This document shows positions 1 to 7,817 of a DNA stretch of 22,784 nt, in pieces. The notes below the pieces were generated by a model. It was not told where the DNA came from. It worked only from the letters and a program-made list of their open reading frames with translations, and made no database searches. The stretch lies in the NCBI GenBank assembly GCA_030147065.1, contig JASLAP010000416.1, positions 1-22,784 on the forward strand, in the 5' to 3' direction. The stretch's first letter is position 1, and every line of letters starts with the position of its first letter. A program made the position numbers and the translations under genes. This DNA is from Pseudonocardia sp. (GTDB lineage: Bacteria > Actinomycetota > Actinomycetes > Mycobacteriales > Pseudonocardiaceae).

Positions 1-2
1 CG

Positions 3-1151
3 GACCGGGCCGCGGCCCTGGTCGAACTGGTCCGCGGGCACGTCGCCACGGTGCTGGGCCACCCCGACACCGCGGCCGTCGGCCCGGAGCACGCCCTGGT
101 CGACTCCGGGTTCGACTCGCTGTCCGCGGTCGAACTGCGCAACCGGCTCGCTGCGGCCACCGGGCTGCGGCTACCGGCCACCCTCGCCTTCGAGCACCCG
201 ACACCGGCCGCGCTGGCCGCGCACCTCGACGGCCTGCTCGGCGAGGGCGCGGCCGCACCGGCGGCGGGCACGCCCGCACCGGCCGGATCCACCGGCTCGA
301 CCGGGCTGATGCCGCTCTACACCGAGGCCTTCCGGACCGGGAAGTGGCAGGAGATCTTCGAGCTGCTGCGCGCCGCCGCCGCGCTGCGCCCGATGTTCAC
401 CGGTGCCGAGGACCTGGCCGACCGCGCGGAGCTGCCCACCCCGGTGCAGCTGGCCCGCGGGCCGGAGGAGCCTGCGCTGTACTGCTTCCCGTCCTGCCTG
501 GCGGTGGCCGGCATCCACCAGTACGCCCGGCTGGCCGGCAGCTTCCGCGGCCGCCGGCAGGTGTCCTCGCTCGCGGTGCCCGGCTTCGGACCGGGGGAGA
601 GCCTGCCCGCCGACGTCGGCGCGGTGGTCGCCGCGCAGGCCGAGGCGGTGCGCCGGGACGCCGGGGACCGACCGGCGGTGTTCCTGGGCTCCTCGGCCGG
701 CGGGTGGTTCGCGCACGCGGCCGCCGGCCACCTGGAGCGGCAGGGCACCCCGGTGGCCGGGGTCGTGCTGGTCGACACCTACACCCCGCAGAGCAACCTG
801 ATCAACCAGTTCGGGCTGTCGCTGATGGACGGCATGGTCGAGCGCGAGGGCGTCTTCGTGACCATGGACGACGCCCGGCTCTCGGCCATGGGCTGGTACC
901 TGACCCTGTTCGGGACCTGGGAACCCGAACCCATCGCCACCCCCACACTGCTGGTCCGGGCCACCGAACCGCTGTCGACGGGCTCGATGCGCGCGCTCGG
1001 CGACGGCTGGCGCTCGTTCTGGGACTTCCCGCACGACACCGTCGACGTGGCCGGCAACCACTTCTCGATGCTCGAGGAGCACTCCCACCCCACCGCCCTG
1101 GCCGTCGACGCCTGGATCCGGCGGCTGGACCCCACCGGAAGGACCCGTTGA
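3..1151 (+). CDS. Modular type I polyketide synthase, C-terminal fragment (ACP + thioesterase)
   Basis: The reading frame is open from the left edge, so only the end of the protein is present. The first part is an acyl carrier protein with the signature GFDSLSAVELRNRL; its phosphopantetheine serine is the codon at 117-119. After a Gly/Ala/Pro linker (about 240-300) comes a macrolide-type thioesterase. Its nucleophile motif GSSAGG has the serine at 693-695, a candidate catalytic Asp lies in LVDTYTP (774-776) and a candidate His in GNHFSML (1059-1061). In this family the domain releases the finished chain from the last ACP, usually as a macrolactone. This is therefore the last PKS module of a cluster extending to the left. 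The stop codon overlaps the start of the type II thioesterase gene (TGATG). Macrocycle versus linear release cannot be told from sequence. Confidence 0.95.
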   Translation, partial: DRAAALVELVRGHVATVLGHPDTAAVGPEHALVDSGFDSLSAVELRNRLAAATGLRLPATLAFEHPTPAALAAHLDGLLGEGAAAPAAGTPAPAGSTGSTGLMPLYTEAFRTGKWQEIFELLRAAAALRPMFTGAEDLADRAELPTPVQLARGPEEPALYCFPSCLAVAGIHQYARLAGSFRGRRQVSSLAVPGFGPGESLPADVGAVVAAQAEAVRRDAGDRPAVFLGSSAGGWFAHAAAGHLERQGTPVAGVVLVDTYTPQSNLINQFGLSLMDGMVEREGVFVTMDDARLSAMGWYLTLFGTWEPEPIATPTLLVRATEPLSTGSMRALGDGWRSFWDFPHDTVDVAGNHFSMLEEHSHPTALAVDAWIRRLDPTGRTR

Positions 1152-1927
1152 TGCCCCCGACCGTCGCAGCCGCGCAGTGGTTGCGCAGCTACCGCAGCAG
1201 CACCGAACCCCGCCCCGACCCCGCCGTCCGGCTGGTGTGCCTGCCGCACGCCGGGGGATCGGCGAGCTACTTCTTCCCGCTGGCCCAGGCCCTGCCCCCG
1301 CAGGTCGAGCTGCTCGCCGTGCAGTACCCCGGCCGGCAGGACCGGCGCACCGAGCCGTGCGTCGACGACGTGGTGGTCCTGGCCGAGCAGCTGGTCGACG
1401 TGCTGGCGGGGCAGCGCGACGTGCCGCTGGTGCTGTTCGGCCACAGCATGGGTGCCACCGTCGGCTTCGAGGTCGCCCGCCGGCTGGCCGAGGACCCCGC
1501 CGTGCCGCTGGCGGGCCTGCTGGTCTCCGCCCGCTGCGCGCCGTCGCAGCACCGCAGCGCCGACATCCACCTGCTCGACGACGACGGCATCCTGGCCGAG
1601 CTGCGCCGGCTCAGCGGCACCGAGGCCGCCGTGCTCGGGGACGAGGAGCTGCTGCGGATGGTGCTGCCGGCGATCCGCAGCGACTACCGGGCCGCCGAGA
1701 CCTACCGCTACCGGGCCGGGCCGCCGCTGCCGGTGCCGATCGTCGGGCTGTGCGGCGACGACGACCCGCGGGTCGCCCCCGCCGACGTCGAGGGGTGGCG
1801 GGCGCACACCGGCGCCGGGTTCTCGCTGCGGGTGCTGCCCGGCGGGCACTTCTACTTCGGCCGGCGGCCGGCGGCGCTGGCGGCGGCCATCGCCGACATC
1901 GCGCTCGGCGCCCTCCGCCCGACCTGA
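1151..1927 (+). CDS. Type II (editing) thioesterase
   Basis: This 258-residue alpha/beta hydrolase has the usual length and motifs of stand-alone PKS/NRPS thioesterases (GrsT/RifR/TylO type). Near the N-terminus LVCLPHAGGSASYF forms the oxyanion region. GHSMG carries the nucleophile serine (codon 1445-1447). GDDDP supplies the acid region and GGHFYF the histidine. The family removes aberrant acyl groups from stalled PKS carrier proteins in the cytoplasm. The ATG overlaps the PKS stop (TGATG), so it is translationally coupled to the last PKS gene. Nothing looks truncated. Confidence 0.93.
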   Translation: MPPTVAAAQWLRSYRSSTEPRPDPAVRLVCLPHAGGSASYFFPLAQALPPQVELLAVQYPGRQDRRTEPCVDDVVVLAEQLVDVLAGQRDVPLVLFGHSMGATVGFEVARRLAEDPAVPLAGLLVSARCAPSQHRSADIHLLDDDGILAELRRLSGTEAAVLGDEELLRMVLPAIRSDYRAAETYRYRAGPPLPVPIVGLCGDDDPRVAPADVEGWRAHTGAGFSLRVLPGGHFYFGRRPAALAAAIADIALGALRPT

Positions 1928-1935
1928 CACCCCCG

Positions 1936-1951
1936 CCCGGCCCCCGCCGGG
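1936..1951 (+). terminator. Short GC hairpin after the thioesterase gene
   Basis: An inverted repeat CCCGGC / GCCGGG with a four-base C loop lies 9 bases after the type II thioesterase stop. There is no T tract. It could be a weak terminator for the PKS operon, but a six-pair stem is common by chance in DNA this rich in GC. Confidence 0.25.
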
Positions 1952-1954
1952 TCG

Positions 1955-1966
1955 TGACACCGGTCA
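1955..1966. promoter_or_regulatory. Dyad TGACACCGGTCA, candidate operator upstream of exporter 1
   Basis: The imperfect palindrome TGAC-ACCG-GTCA lies in the 143-bp gap before the ABC ATPase gene. Read on the minus strand it is TGACCGGTGTCACGA, which matches the site at 14930 (TGACAGGTGTCACGA) at all but one base; both are preceded by GCCC. A third relative is at 8831. Binding by a dimeric repressor is inferred; no regulator gene is seen in the window. Confidence 0.45.
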
Positions 1967-2070
1967 GGGCGAACAGGTGACGGACGCGCTACGCACCGCT
2001 GCGAGCGGGGCAGCACGATGGGCCCCACACGACGGGTACAGCGACGGGCGACGCGGGACGGGGTTGAGTG

Positions 2071-3075
2071 ATGATCGAGGTGGAGAACCTCACGAAGCGC
2101 TACGGGGACGTCACGGCCGTGGCCGACCTGTCGTTCACGGTGCACCCCGGCCGGGTCACCGGCTTCCTGGGCCCGAACGGCGCCGGGAAGTCCACCACCA
2201 TGCGGATGGTCCTCGGGCTGGACCGCCCCACCTCCGGGGTGGCCCTGGTCAACGGGCACCGCTACGCGCGCTCCGCGGCCCCGATGCGCGAGGTCGGCGC
2301 CCTGCTCGAACCGGGTGCCCTGCACCGCTCGCGCACCGCGCGGGCGCACCTGCGGTGGCTGGCCCGGGCCGGGTCGCTGCCGCTGTCGCGGGTCGAGGAG
2401 GTGCTCGACCAGGTCGGCCTGGGCGAGGTCGGTGACCGGCTGGTCGGGGAGTTCTCGCTGGGCATGCGCCAGCGCCTGGGCATCGCGGTGGCGCTGCTCG
2501 GCGACCCCGGCGTGCTGATCCTCGACGAGCCGCTCAACGGCCTGGACGCCGAGGGCATCGTCTGGGTGCGCCGGCTGCTGCAGGGCCTGGCCGCGCAGGG
2601 CCGCACGGTGTTCCTGTCCAGCCACCTGATGAACGAGATGGAGGCCACCGCCGACCACGTGCTGGTGATCGGCGCCGGCCGGCTGCTCGCCGACGTCACC
2701 GTCGAGGAGATGGTGAGCACCGGCGCGGCGGCCCGGGTGCTCGTCAGCTCGCCGCGGGCCGCCGAGCTGGCCCGGCTGATCACCGCCGGGTCCGGCGAGG
2801 TCCGCTCGCCGCAGCCCGACGAGCCCGACGAGCTGGAGGTGCGCGGCATGGACGCGGCCGGCATCGGCGACCTGGCCGCCCGCCACGGCATCGCCCTGCA
2901 CCAGCTCACCACCACCCGCCCGCGCCTGGAGGAGGCCTTCATCTCGCTCACCCACGTGCACGGCAAGCACCACGGCCGCGCGGCGGACCCCGACGACCGG
3001 CCCGCCGACCCGACCGGCGCCCGGCCCGCTCACCTCTCCGACACAGCTCGCACCGAAGGGACGCCGACGCGATGA
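2071..3075 (+). CDS. ABC exporter ATP-binding protein (BcrA/DrrA type)
   Basis: This 334-residue cytoplasmic ATPase begins MIEVENLTKRYGDV. It has Walker A GPNGAGKST (Lys about residue 40), an ABC signature in divergent form (FSLGMRQR), Walker B VLILDEPLNGLD (catalytic Glu about 153) and an H-loop in FLSSHLM. The architecture and the following permease fit the antibiotic and bacteriocin self-resistance exporters of the BcrAB/DrrAB group, so export of the cluster product is the likely role. The ATG at 2071 was chosen; a GTG directly before it (2068) is equally possible, and no strong ribosome site precedes either. The stop overlaps the permease start (ATGA at 3072). The last 40 residues are Pro/Asp-rich and probably disordered. 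Confidence 0.92.
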   Translation: MIEVENLTKRYGDVTAVADLSFTVHPGRVTGFLGPNGAGKSTTMRMVLGLDRPTSGVALVNGHRYARSAAPMREVGALLEPGALHRSRTARAHLRWLARAGSLPLSRVEEVLDQVGLGEVGDRLVGEFSLGMRQRLGIAVALLGDPGVLILDEPLNGLDAEGIVWVRRLLQGLAAQGRTVFLSSHLMNEMEATADHVLVIGAGRLLADVTVEEMVSTGAAARVLVSSPRAAELARLITAGSGEVRSPQPDEPDELEVRGMDAAGIGDLAARHGIALHQLTTTRPRLEEAFISLTHVHGKHHGRAADPDDRPADPTGARPAHLSDTARTEGTPTR

Positions 3076-3884
3076 CCACCGCCCCCGCCGCCTCGCAGCC
3101 GACCCGGGTGGCCCCCACCGCGGCGTTCGCCGCCGAGTGGGCGAAGCTGTTCTCGTTGCGCGCGACCCGCCGCTCGCTGGTCGCGGCGGTGCTGCTGGCG
3201 GTCGTCTGCGCCGCGCTGTTCTGCCTGGTGATCGAGGCGACCACCGGGGTGTCGCTGGCCGACACCCCCACCTTCGACGTGCTCACCGCCGGCCTGCTCG
3301 GGGTGGACGCGACCGCGCTGTTCATCCTGGTCGTGGCGGCCACCATGGTCGGCTCGGAGTACGCCACCGGCATGATCCGCACCACGCTGACCGCGATACC
3401 CGGGCGCACCCGGCTGCTGGTCGCCAAGGCCGCGGTGCTCGCCGTGGTCGGCTACGCCGTCGGCGTCGTCGTGGGCGTGCTGACCGTGGCCACCGCGCAG
3501 ACCGTCCTGGTGCTCTCCGGGCTGCCCACCGCCTCCTGGACCGATCCGGCCGTGATCCGGCTGATCCTGGGCGTGGCGGTGGAGGTGCCGGTCTACGGGC
3601 TGCTCGGGCTGGCCTTCGCGGTGATCTTCCGGGCCACCGGGGCCGGCATCGTCGGCGCGCTCGCGGTGGTGTTCCTGCCCACGGTGCTGGACTGGCTGCG
3701 CGACTACCTGCCCGGGTTCCTCATCGCCTACCAACCCACCCCGGCCGTGCACAACCTGGCCGGCCTGACCGCCCCCGCCGACCCCACCTACCTGAGCCCC
3801 GGCGTGGCCGGCCTGACCCTGGCCCTGTGGGTGCTGGCCGTGCTCGCCCTCGCCGACCGGCTGCTCGCCGGGCGGGACGCCTGA
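3072..3884 (+). CDS. ABC-2 family exporter permease
   Basis: This 270-residue integral membrane protein is coupled to the preceding ATPase by an ATGA overlap. About six hydrophobic helices can be seen: SLVAAVLLAVVCAALF, an ALFILVVAATMV segment, AVLAVVGYAVGVVVGVL, LILGVAVEVPVYGLLGLAFAV, IVGALAVVFLP and a C-terminal LTLALWVLAVLALA. The N-terminal FAAEWAKLFSLRATRRSL with its basic residues is typical of BcrB/ABC-2 permeases. It should form the membrane channel for the ATPase encoded just upstream. Substrate is not determinable from sequence; the macrolide-like product is the natural candidate. Confidence 0.9.
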   Translation: MTTAPAASQPTRVAPTAAFAAEWAKLFSLRATRRSLVAAVLLAVVCAALFCLVIEATTGVSLADTPTFDVLTAGLLGVDATALFILVVAATMVGSEYATGMIRTTLTAIPGRTRLLVAKAAVLAVVGYAVGVVVGVLTVATAQTVLVLSGLPTASWTDPAVIRLILGVAVEVPVYGLLGLAFAVIFRATGAGIVGALAVVFLPTVLDWLRDYLPGFLIAYQPTPAVHNLAGLTAPADPTYLSPGVAGLTLALWVLAVLALADRLLAGRDA

Positions 3885-3913
3885 TGGCGCCGCGGCGCCG
3901 CTGAGGAGGACCC

Positions 3914-4807
3914 ATGTCCGCAGTCGGCCACTTCGACTCCCCGCAGGCCCGGGAGCGCTTCGAGTCGCTCTACCGGGACGCCCTGCGCGAGCTGCCCGAA
4001 CCCGACGAGGTGCACGACGTCCCGACCGCCTTCGGCCGGGTGCGGGTCTACCGGTTCGGCACCGCGGACTCCCGGCCGCTGGTGCTGCTGCACGGCCGCG
4101 ACGGCACCACCGCCTCGTGGAGCCCCAACGTCGGCCCGCTGTCGCGGGAGCGCACCGTCTACTCGGTGGACCTGCTCGGCGAGGCCGGGTGCAGCGAGCA
4201 GTCCGTGCCGATCCGCACCTCCACCGACCAGGCGGCCTGGTTCGCCCAGACCCTGGACGGGCTCGGCCTGGACCGGGCGCACCTGGTCGGGGTGTCGATC
4301 GGCGGCTGGGCCGCGGCCAACCAGGCGATCGAGACGCCCGGGCGGGTCGCCTCGGCCGCCCTGCTCGACCCGGTGGCCACCGTCGCGCCGATCTCGGTGG
4401 AGGCGGTGCTGCGCACCATCCCGACGATGCTGCCGTTCGTCGACCGGTGGGCCCGCGAGCGGTTCCTCGGCTGGGTGGAGGGCGAGCAGGACGCCGACCC
4501 GCAGGCCGACCCGGTCGGCCGGGTCATCGACTCGGCCATGGAGGAGTTCCACGGCAAGCTGCCCCAGCCCCGCGCGTTCGACGAGGAGGAGCTGCGCGGC
4601 ATCCGGGTGCCGCTGCTGGTGCTGATCGCCGGGAAGAGCGTGATGCACGACCCCGAGCAGGCGCTGCGGACCGCCCGCGAGCAGATCCCGGGTGTGGAGG
4701 CCGAGCTGTGGCCCGACGCCACCCACGCGATCGCCGGCCAGTGCGCCGACGAGGTCAACCGGCGGATCCTCGACTTCGTCGACGCGGTGGACGCCCGGCA
4801 GCGGTGA
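3914..4807 (+). CDS. Alpha/beta-fold hydrolase
   Basis: This 297-residue alpha/beta hydrolase is preceded by a perfect AGGAGG (3904-3909). The oxyanion motif LLHGRDG begins at His60, the nucleophile elbow GVSIGG has Ser128, the acid is probably Asp in SVMHDPEQ, and the histidine is His271 in DATHAIAGQ. The triad therefore looks intact. It lies 29 bases after the permease and probably belongs to the same operon. The family covers esterases, lipases, lactonases and dehalogenases, so the substrate is not predictable. Its place beside an exporter suggests tailoring, ester removal or detoxification of the product, but this is inference. It converges on the oxidoreductase gene with only 12 bases between the stops. 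Confidence 0.88.
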   Translation: MSAVGHFDSPQARERFESLYRDALRELPEPDEVHDVPTAFGRVRVYRFGTADSRPLVLLHGRDGTTASWSPNVGPLSRERTVYSVDLLGEAGCSEQSVPIRTSTDQAAWFAQTLDGLGLDRAHLVGVSIGGWAAANQAIETPGRVASAALLDPVATVAPISVEAVLRTIPTMLPFVDRWARERFLGWVEGEQDADPQADPVGRVIDSAMEEFHGKLPQPRAFDEEELRGIRVPLLVLIAGKSVMHDPEQALRTAREQIPGVEAELWPDATHAIAGQCADEVNRRILDFVDAVDARQR

Positions 4808-4819
4808 CCCACTCCCGGG

Positions 4820-5701
4820 TCAGCGCAGCTCGGCGATGACCCGCCCGAAGTCCTCCAGGGCGTGCTCCATCACCGTGATGTAGCTGATCCCCAGGGTCTG
4901 CCGGTCGCGCTCGAGCTCCTCGGCGATCTGCCCGGCGGTGCCCACCGAGATCGTCGGCGCGGCCAGGATCTGCTCGTCGGGCAGGTGCGGGCCGAACCGG
5001 CGCAGGGCCGGCACCGCGCCGGCCCGGTCCCGGGTGAGCACGGTGGCCTTGGACAGGATGTTGAGCTCCAGGTCGGCCGCCCGGGCCCCGGCCGCGGCCC
5101 GGGTGAACGCCACCCGCTCGCGCATCTGCTCGGCGGTGGCGATGACCATCCGGCCGTGCTCGGCCCGGTACCGCGCGCCGACGAAGCTGACCACCTCGGC
5201 GCGCTCGGCGGCCAGCCGCAGCACCCGGTCGCCGTGCCCGCCGACCAGCATCCGCGGGCGGGCCTTGCCGGCCCGGTCCGGGTCGGCCGGCGAGTCGTCC
5301 AACCGGTGCACGGCGGCCTCCAGCCGGTCCACCCGGCTGCCCGGGCTGCCGAACGGGATGCCGGTGCGCTCGAACTCCCACGCCACGTACCCGGTGCCCA
5401 GGCCGACCTCCAGCCGGCCGTCGACGAACCGGTCCAGGGTGGCGACGTCGCGGGCGAGCAGCGCCGGGTTGTGGAAGGCCGCGTTGAGCACGTACGTGCC
5501 GACCTGGACGTGCCGGGTCGCCTCGGCGGCCAGCACCACCGAGGGGAACGGCGAGGTCAGGTTGAGGTGGTCCGGGGCCGACACGACGTCGTAGCCGAGG
5601 TCCTCGGCCCGGCGGCACTTGGCCACCCACTCCGCCCGGGTGCACCCCTCGGAGATCAGCACGACGCCGAACCGGAACGGCCGGGGCTGTGGTGCGCTCA
5701 T
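4820..5701 (-). CDS. LLM-class F420/FMN-dependent oxidoreductase
   Basis: This 293-residue protein has the bacterial luciferase-like fold: an N-terminal FGVVLISEGC strand, AEDLGYDVVSAPDHL, the VGTYVLN and HNPALLARDVATLD segments and RLEVGLGTGY. The pattern is closest to the actinobacterial F420-dependent subgroup (MSMEG_2516-like), though FMN use cannot be excluded. The ATG shares one base with the stop of the sugar methyltransferase gene (TGATG), so the two are translationally coupled. That makes a role on the same sugar or product likely: a hydride transfer such as keto- or ene-reduction, or less likely an oxidation at the amino nitrogen. The family is certain; the reaction is not known. 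The upstream open frame is the methyltransferase region read in another frame, so the start is well fixed. Confidence 0.88.
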   Translation of the reverse strand: MSAPQPRPFRFGVVLISEGCTRAEWVAKCRRAEDLGYDVVSAPDHLNLTSPFPSVVLAAEATRHVQVGTYVLNAAFHNPALLARDVATLDRFVDGRLEVGLGTGYVAWEFERTGIPFGSPGSRVDRLEAAVHRLDDSPADPDRAGKARPRMLVGGHGDRVLRLAAERAEVVSFVGARYRAEHGRMVIATAEQMRERVAFTRAAAGARAADLELNILSKATVLTRDRAGAVPALRRFGPHLPDEQILAAPTISVGTAGQIAEELERDRQTLGISYITVMEHALEDFGRVIAELR

Positions 5702-6918
5702 CACACCACGTGGACCTCGGGCACGTAGCGGATCCACCGCCCGCCGGCCTCCTGGAACGCCTTCTCCTTGGCCATGATCTCCTCGGCGTGGTTCCAGGCG
5801 AACAGCAGCGCGTAGTCGGGGCGCTCGGTGGCGAACGCCTCCGGCGGCCGGACCGGGATGTGCGTGCCCGGGGTGACCCGGTGCTGCTTGGCCGGGGTCG
5901 TGTCGCAGACGTAGGACACCAGCTCGGGGCTCAGCCCGCACAGGTTGGCCACCGTGGCGCTCTTCGCGGTGGCCCCGTACGCGGCGACCGTGCGGCCCTG
6001 CGCCCGCAGGTCGGTCAGCAGGGTGACCAGCTCGTCGCGGATCCGGCTGACCCGCTCGCCGAAGGCGGTCAGCGTGGCCAGCGTGGCCAGCCCGGCCGCG
6101 TCCTCCTCGGCGATCAGCTCGGCGACCGCGGGGGTCGGCGTGCGGGCCCCGGCGCGGGCCAGCGTGTAGCGCACCTCGCCGCCGTGCACCGGCAGCCGCT
6201 GCACGTCGACCAGCGCGAAGCCGAACCGGGCGGCCATGGCCTGCACCGAGCGGGCGGTGAAGAAGTAGAAGTGCTCGTCGTAGATCTGGTCGAACGAGGT
6301 GTTGGCGACGATGTCGCCCAGGTAGGGGTCCTCGAAGACGAACACGCCGGCCGGCGCCAGCAGCGCGTCCAGCCCGGCGAAGATCGAGTCGATGTAGGGG
6401 ATGTGGCACATCGTGTTGGCCGCGTAGACCACGTCGGCCGGGCCGTCCTCGGCGGCGATCGCGCGGGCGCTGGACTCCTCGAAGAACTCCGTGCGCACCC
6501 GCACGCCCTGGGCCCGGGCGACCTCGGCGACGCCGCCGGAGGGCTCCACGCCCAGGTGCCGCACGCCCGCGTCGGCGGCCGTGCGCAGCATGATGCCGTC
6601 GTTGCAGCCGATCTCGACCAGGAACGGGTCCGGCCCGGTCAGCTCGGTGTCCAGGAAGTGCCGCGCGGTCATCTCGAAGTGCTTGCGCATCACCGTGGAA
6701 CCCGAGGAGTGGTACGGGTAGTCGGCGTGGAACATCCGGTCCCGCGGGACCTCCTCCACCAGCTGCACCATCGTGCAGCCCGGGCACAGGCCGACGGCGA
6801 GGCGGAAGAAGAACTCCCCCGCGTAGTCGCCGGGTTCGGGGAACGCGTCCGACAGCGGCTGGCGACCGAAATCGTAGAACTCGGTGAGGGCCCGGCCGCA
6901 CACGCGACAGTCAGTCAT
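5701..6918 (-). CDS. NDP-hexose C-3 methyltransferase (TylCIII/EryBIII/TcaB9 type)
   Basis: This 405-residue SAM-dependent C-methyltransferase installs the branch methyl at C-3 of a 2,6-dideoxy-4-keto sugar nucleotide. An N-terminal zinc site is visible (Cys4, Cys7, Cys45, Cys48 in CRVCG and CPGC). The SAM motif is EIGCNDG at 102-108. The active-site residues described for TcaB9 are matched with a constant offset: His172 (NTMCHIP) and Tyr213-Asp-Glu215-His216 (YDEHFYFF). A C-terminal domain follows to the usual length of about 405-410. The gene leads a two-gene minus-strand operon with the LLM oxidoreductase. No ribosome site precedes the ATG; instead a promoter -10 lies 6 bases upstream, suggesting a leaderless message. 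With the aminotransferase it points to a 3-amino-3-C-methyl sugar (vancosamine group). Confidence 0.94.
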   Translation of the reverse strand: MTDCRVCGRALTEFYDFGRQPLSDAFPEPGDYAGEFFFRLAVGLCPGCTMVQLVEEVPRDRMFHADYPYHSSGSTVMRKHFEMTARHFLDTELTGPDPFLVEIGCNDGIMLRTAADAGVRHLGVEPSGGVAEVARAQGVRVRTEFFEESSARAIAAEDGPADVVYAANTMCHIPYIDSIFAGLDALLAPAGVFVFEDPYLGDIVANTSFDQIYDEHFYFFTARSVQAMAARFGFALVDVQRLPVHGGEVRYTLARAGARTPTPAVAELIAEEDAAGLATLATLTAFGERVSRIRDELVTLLTDLRAQGRTVAAYGATAKSATVANLCGLSPELVSYVCDTTPAKQHRVTPGTHIPVRPPEAFATERPDYALLFAWNHAEEIMAKEKAFQEAGGRWIRYVPEVHVV

Positions 6919-6924
6919 GAGAAG

Positions 6925-6973
6925 AACGTAAGGTCGTCCCGGGGGCCGGCCAACCCCTGACTGCCCGACCCCT
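6925..6973 (-). promoter_or_regulatory. Promoter of the C-methyltransferase operon, apparently leaderless
   Basis: On the minus strand TTGGCC (6953-6948) is separated by 17 bases from TACGTT (6930-6925), a good -35/-10 pair, and the -10 ends six bases before the ATG, placing transcription start at or near the A of ATG. Around the -35 lies AGGGGTTGGCCGGCCCCCGG, and upstream AGGGGTCGG (6973-6965). Both blocks recur in front of the aminotransferase gene at almost the same distance from its start codon. Confidence 0.6.
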
Positions 6974-7036
6974 ATCCCTGTTCTTGCAGGTCAACGGGGT
7001 CGAGGCAGGGGCAAAGGGGCAGGGCGAAGGGGCGGC

Positions 7037-7069
7037 GGGCGGCGCAGCCGCCCACCGCCCCGGCGGTGG
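7037..7069. terminator. GC-rich hairpins after exporter 2
   Basis: Two adjacent inverted repeats lie just beyond the stop of the minus-strand permease: GGGCGGC-GCA-GCCGCCC (7037-7053) and CCACCGCC-CC-GGCGGTGG (7052-7069). They overlap by two bases, so only one can form at a time. No T tract follows. They are the only candidate terminators for the exporter 2 operon. Confidence 0.35.
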
Positions 7070-7079
7070 TGGTGGTCGG

Positions 7080-7817
7080 TCAGGTGCGGGCCGAGTCGCG
7101 GCGGTAGCGGAGCACCACGGCCAGGCTCAGCACCGCGGCCCAGGCCGCCAGCACCAGCACCGGCACCAGCAGGCCGTGCCCGGGCAGCACCCCGGCCCGG
7201 CCGACCTCGGCCAGCCAGTAGCTGGGCACGAACCGGGCGATGTCGGTCCACCACGGCGGCAGCGTGTCCAGCGGCATGAACAGCCCGCCGAACATGGCCA
7301 GCAGCAGCATGCCGATGATGACGAAGTTCTGGACGTTGTCCTTGGTGGCCAGCTGCCCGATCAGCAGGCCCAGGATCGCGAACGGCAGCGAGCCCAGCCA
7401 GACCAGCACCACCGCGTGGAACCAGCCGAGCGGGGTGAGCTGCACGCCCTCGAACAGCACCGCGACCAGCGGCACCACCAGCGCCGTCGGCAGCGCGACG
7501 CCCATCCCGACCGCGACCTTGCCGGCCAGGAAACCCCCACCGGACAGCGGGGTGAGCCGCAACTGGCGCTGCCAGCCCACGCTCCGCTCGTGGACCACCC
7601 GGGTGCCGATCAGCAGCCCCGCGGTCATCACGCCCCAGGCGGTCAGCCCGACCATGATGTCCAGCGCCAGGTCGGCGCCGCCCTCGCCGCCGGCGATGTC
7701 GTTGAACAGCATCATCTCCAGCAGGTAGAACCCCGCGGGGAAGCCGATGGTGAACAGCAGCGTGCCCGGCGCGCGCAGCGCCCGGCGGACCTCCAGGACC
7801 AGGTATCCCAGGCTCAC
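7080..7817 (-). CDS. ABC-2 type exporter permease (DrrB type)
   Basis: This 245-residue membrane protein has about six hydrophobic helices, including LLFTIGFPAGFYLLEMMLF near the N-terminus, WGVMTAGLLIGTRVV, ALPTALVVPLVAVLF, VVLVWLGSLPFAILGLLIG, FVIIGMLLLAMFGGLFMP and a C-terminal VPVLVLAAWAAVLSLAVVL. The VVHERSVGWQRQLRLTPL stretch between helices is characteristic of DrrB/YadH-like ABC-2 permeases. It begins with GTG overlapping the ATPase stop (GTGA, 7817-7814). With that ATPase it should form a drug-type exporter, probably for the cluster product. The gene ends the operon; GC hairpins follow. Confidence 0.9.
   Translation of the reverse strand: MSLGYLVLEVRRALRAPGTLLFTIGFPAGFYLLEMMLFNDIAGGEGGADLALDIMVGLTAWGVMTAGLLIGTRVVHERSVGWQRQLRLTPLSGGGFLAGKVAVGMGVALPTALVVPLVAVLFEGVQLTPLGWFHAVVLVWLGSLPFAILGLLIGQLATKDNVQNFVIIGMLLLAMFGGLFMPLDTLPPWWTDIARFVPSYWLAEVGRAGVLPGHGLLVPVLVLAAWAAVLSLAVVLRYRRDSART

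Noticed and set aside
171..1088. Long open frame antisense to the PKS thioesterase
   Set aside because: It is an antisense shadow of strongly GC-biased coding DNA; its translation is Arg/Gly/Pro/His-rich with no motif, while the + strand carries intact ACP and thioesterase motifs.
4820..6901. A 693-codon minus frame suggesting an extended oxidoreductase fusion
   Set aside because: The upstream portion is the methyltransferase gene in another frame. Family similarity begins at the ATG at 5701.
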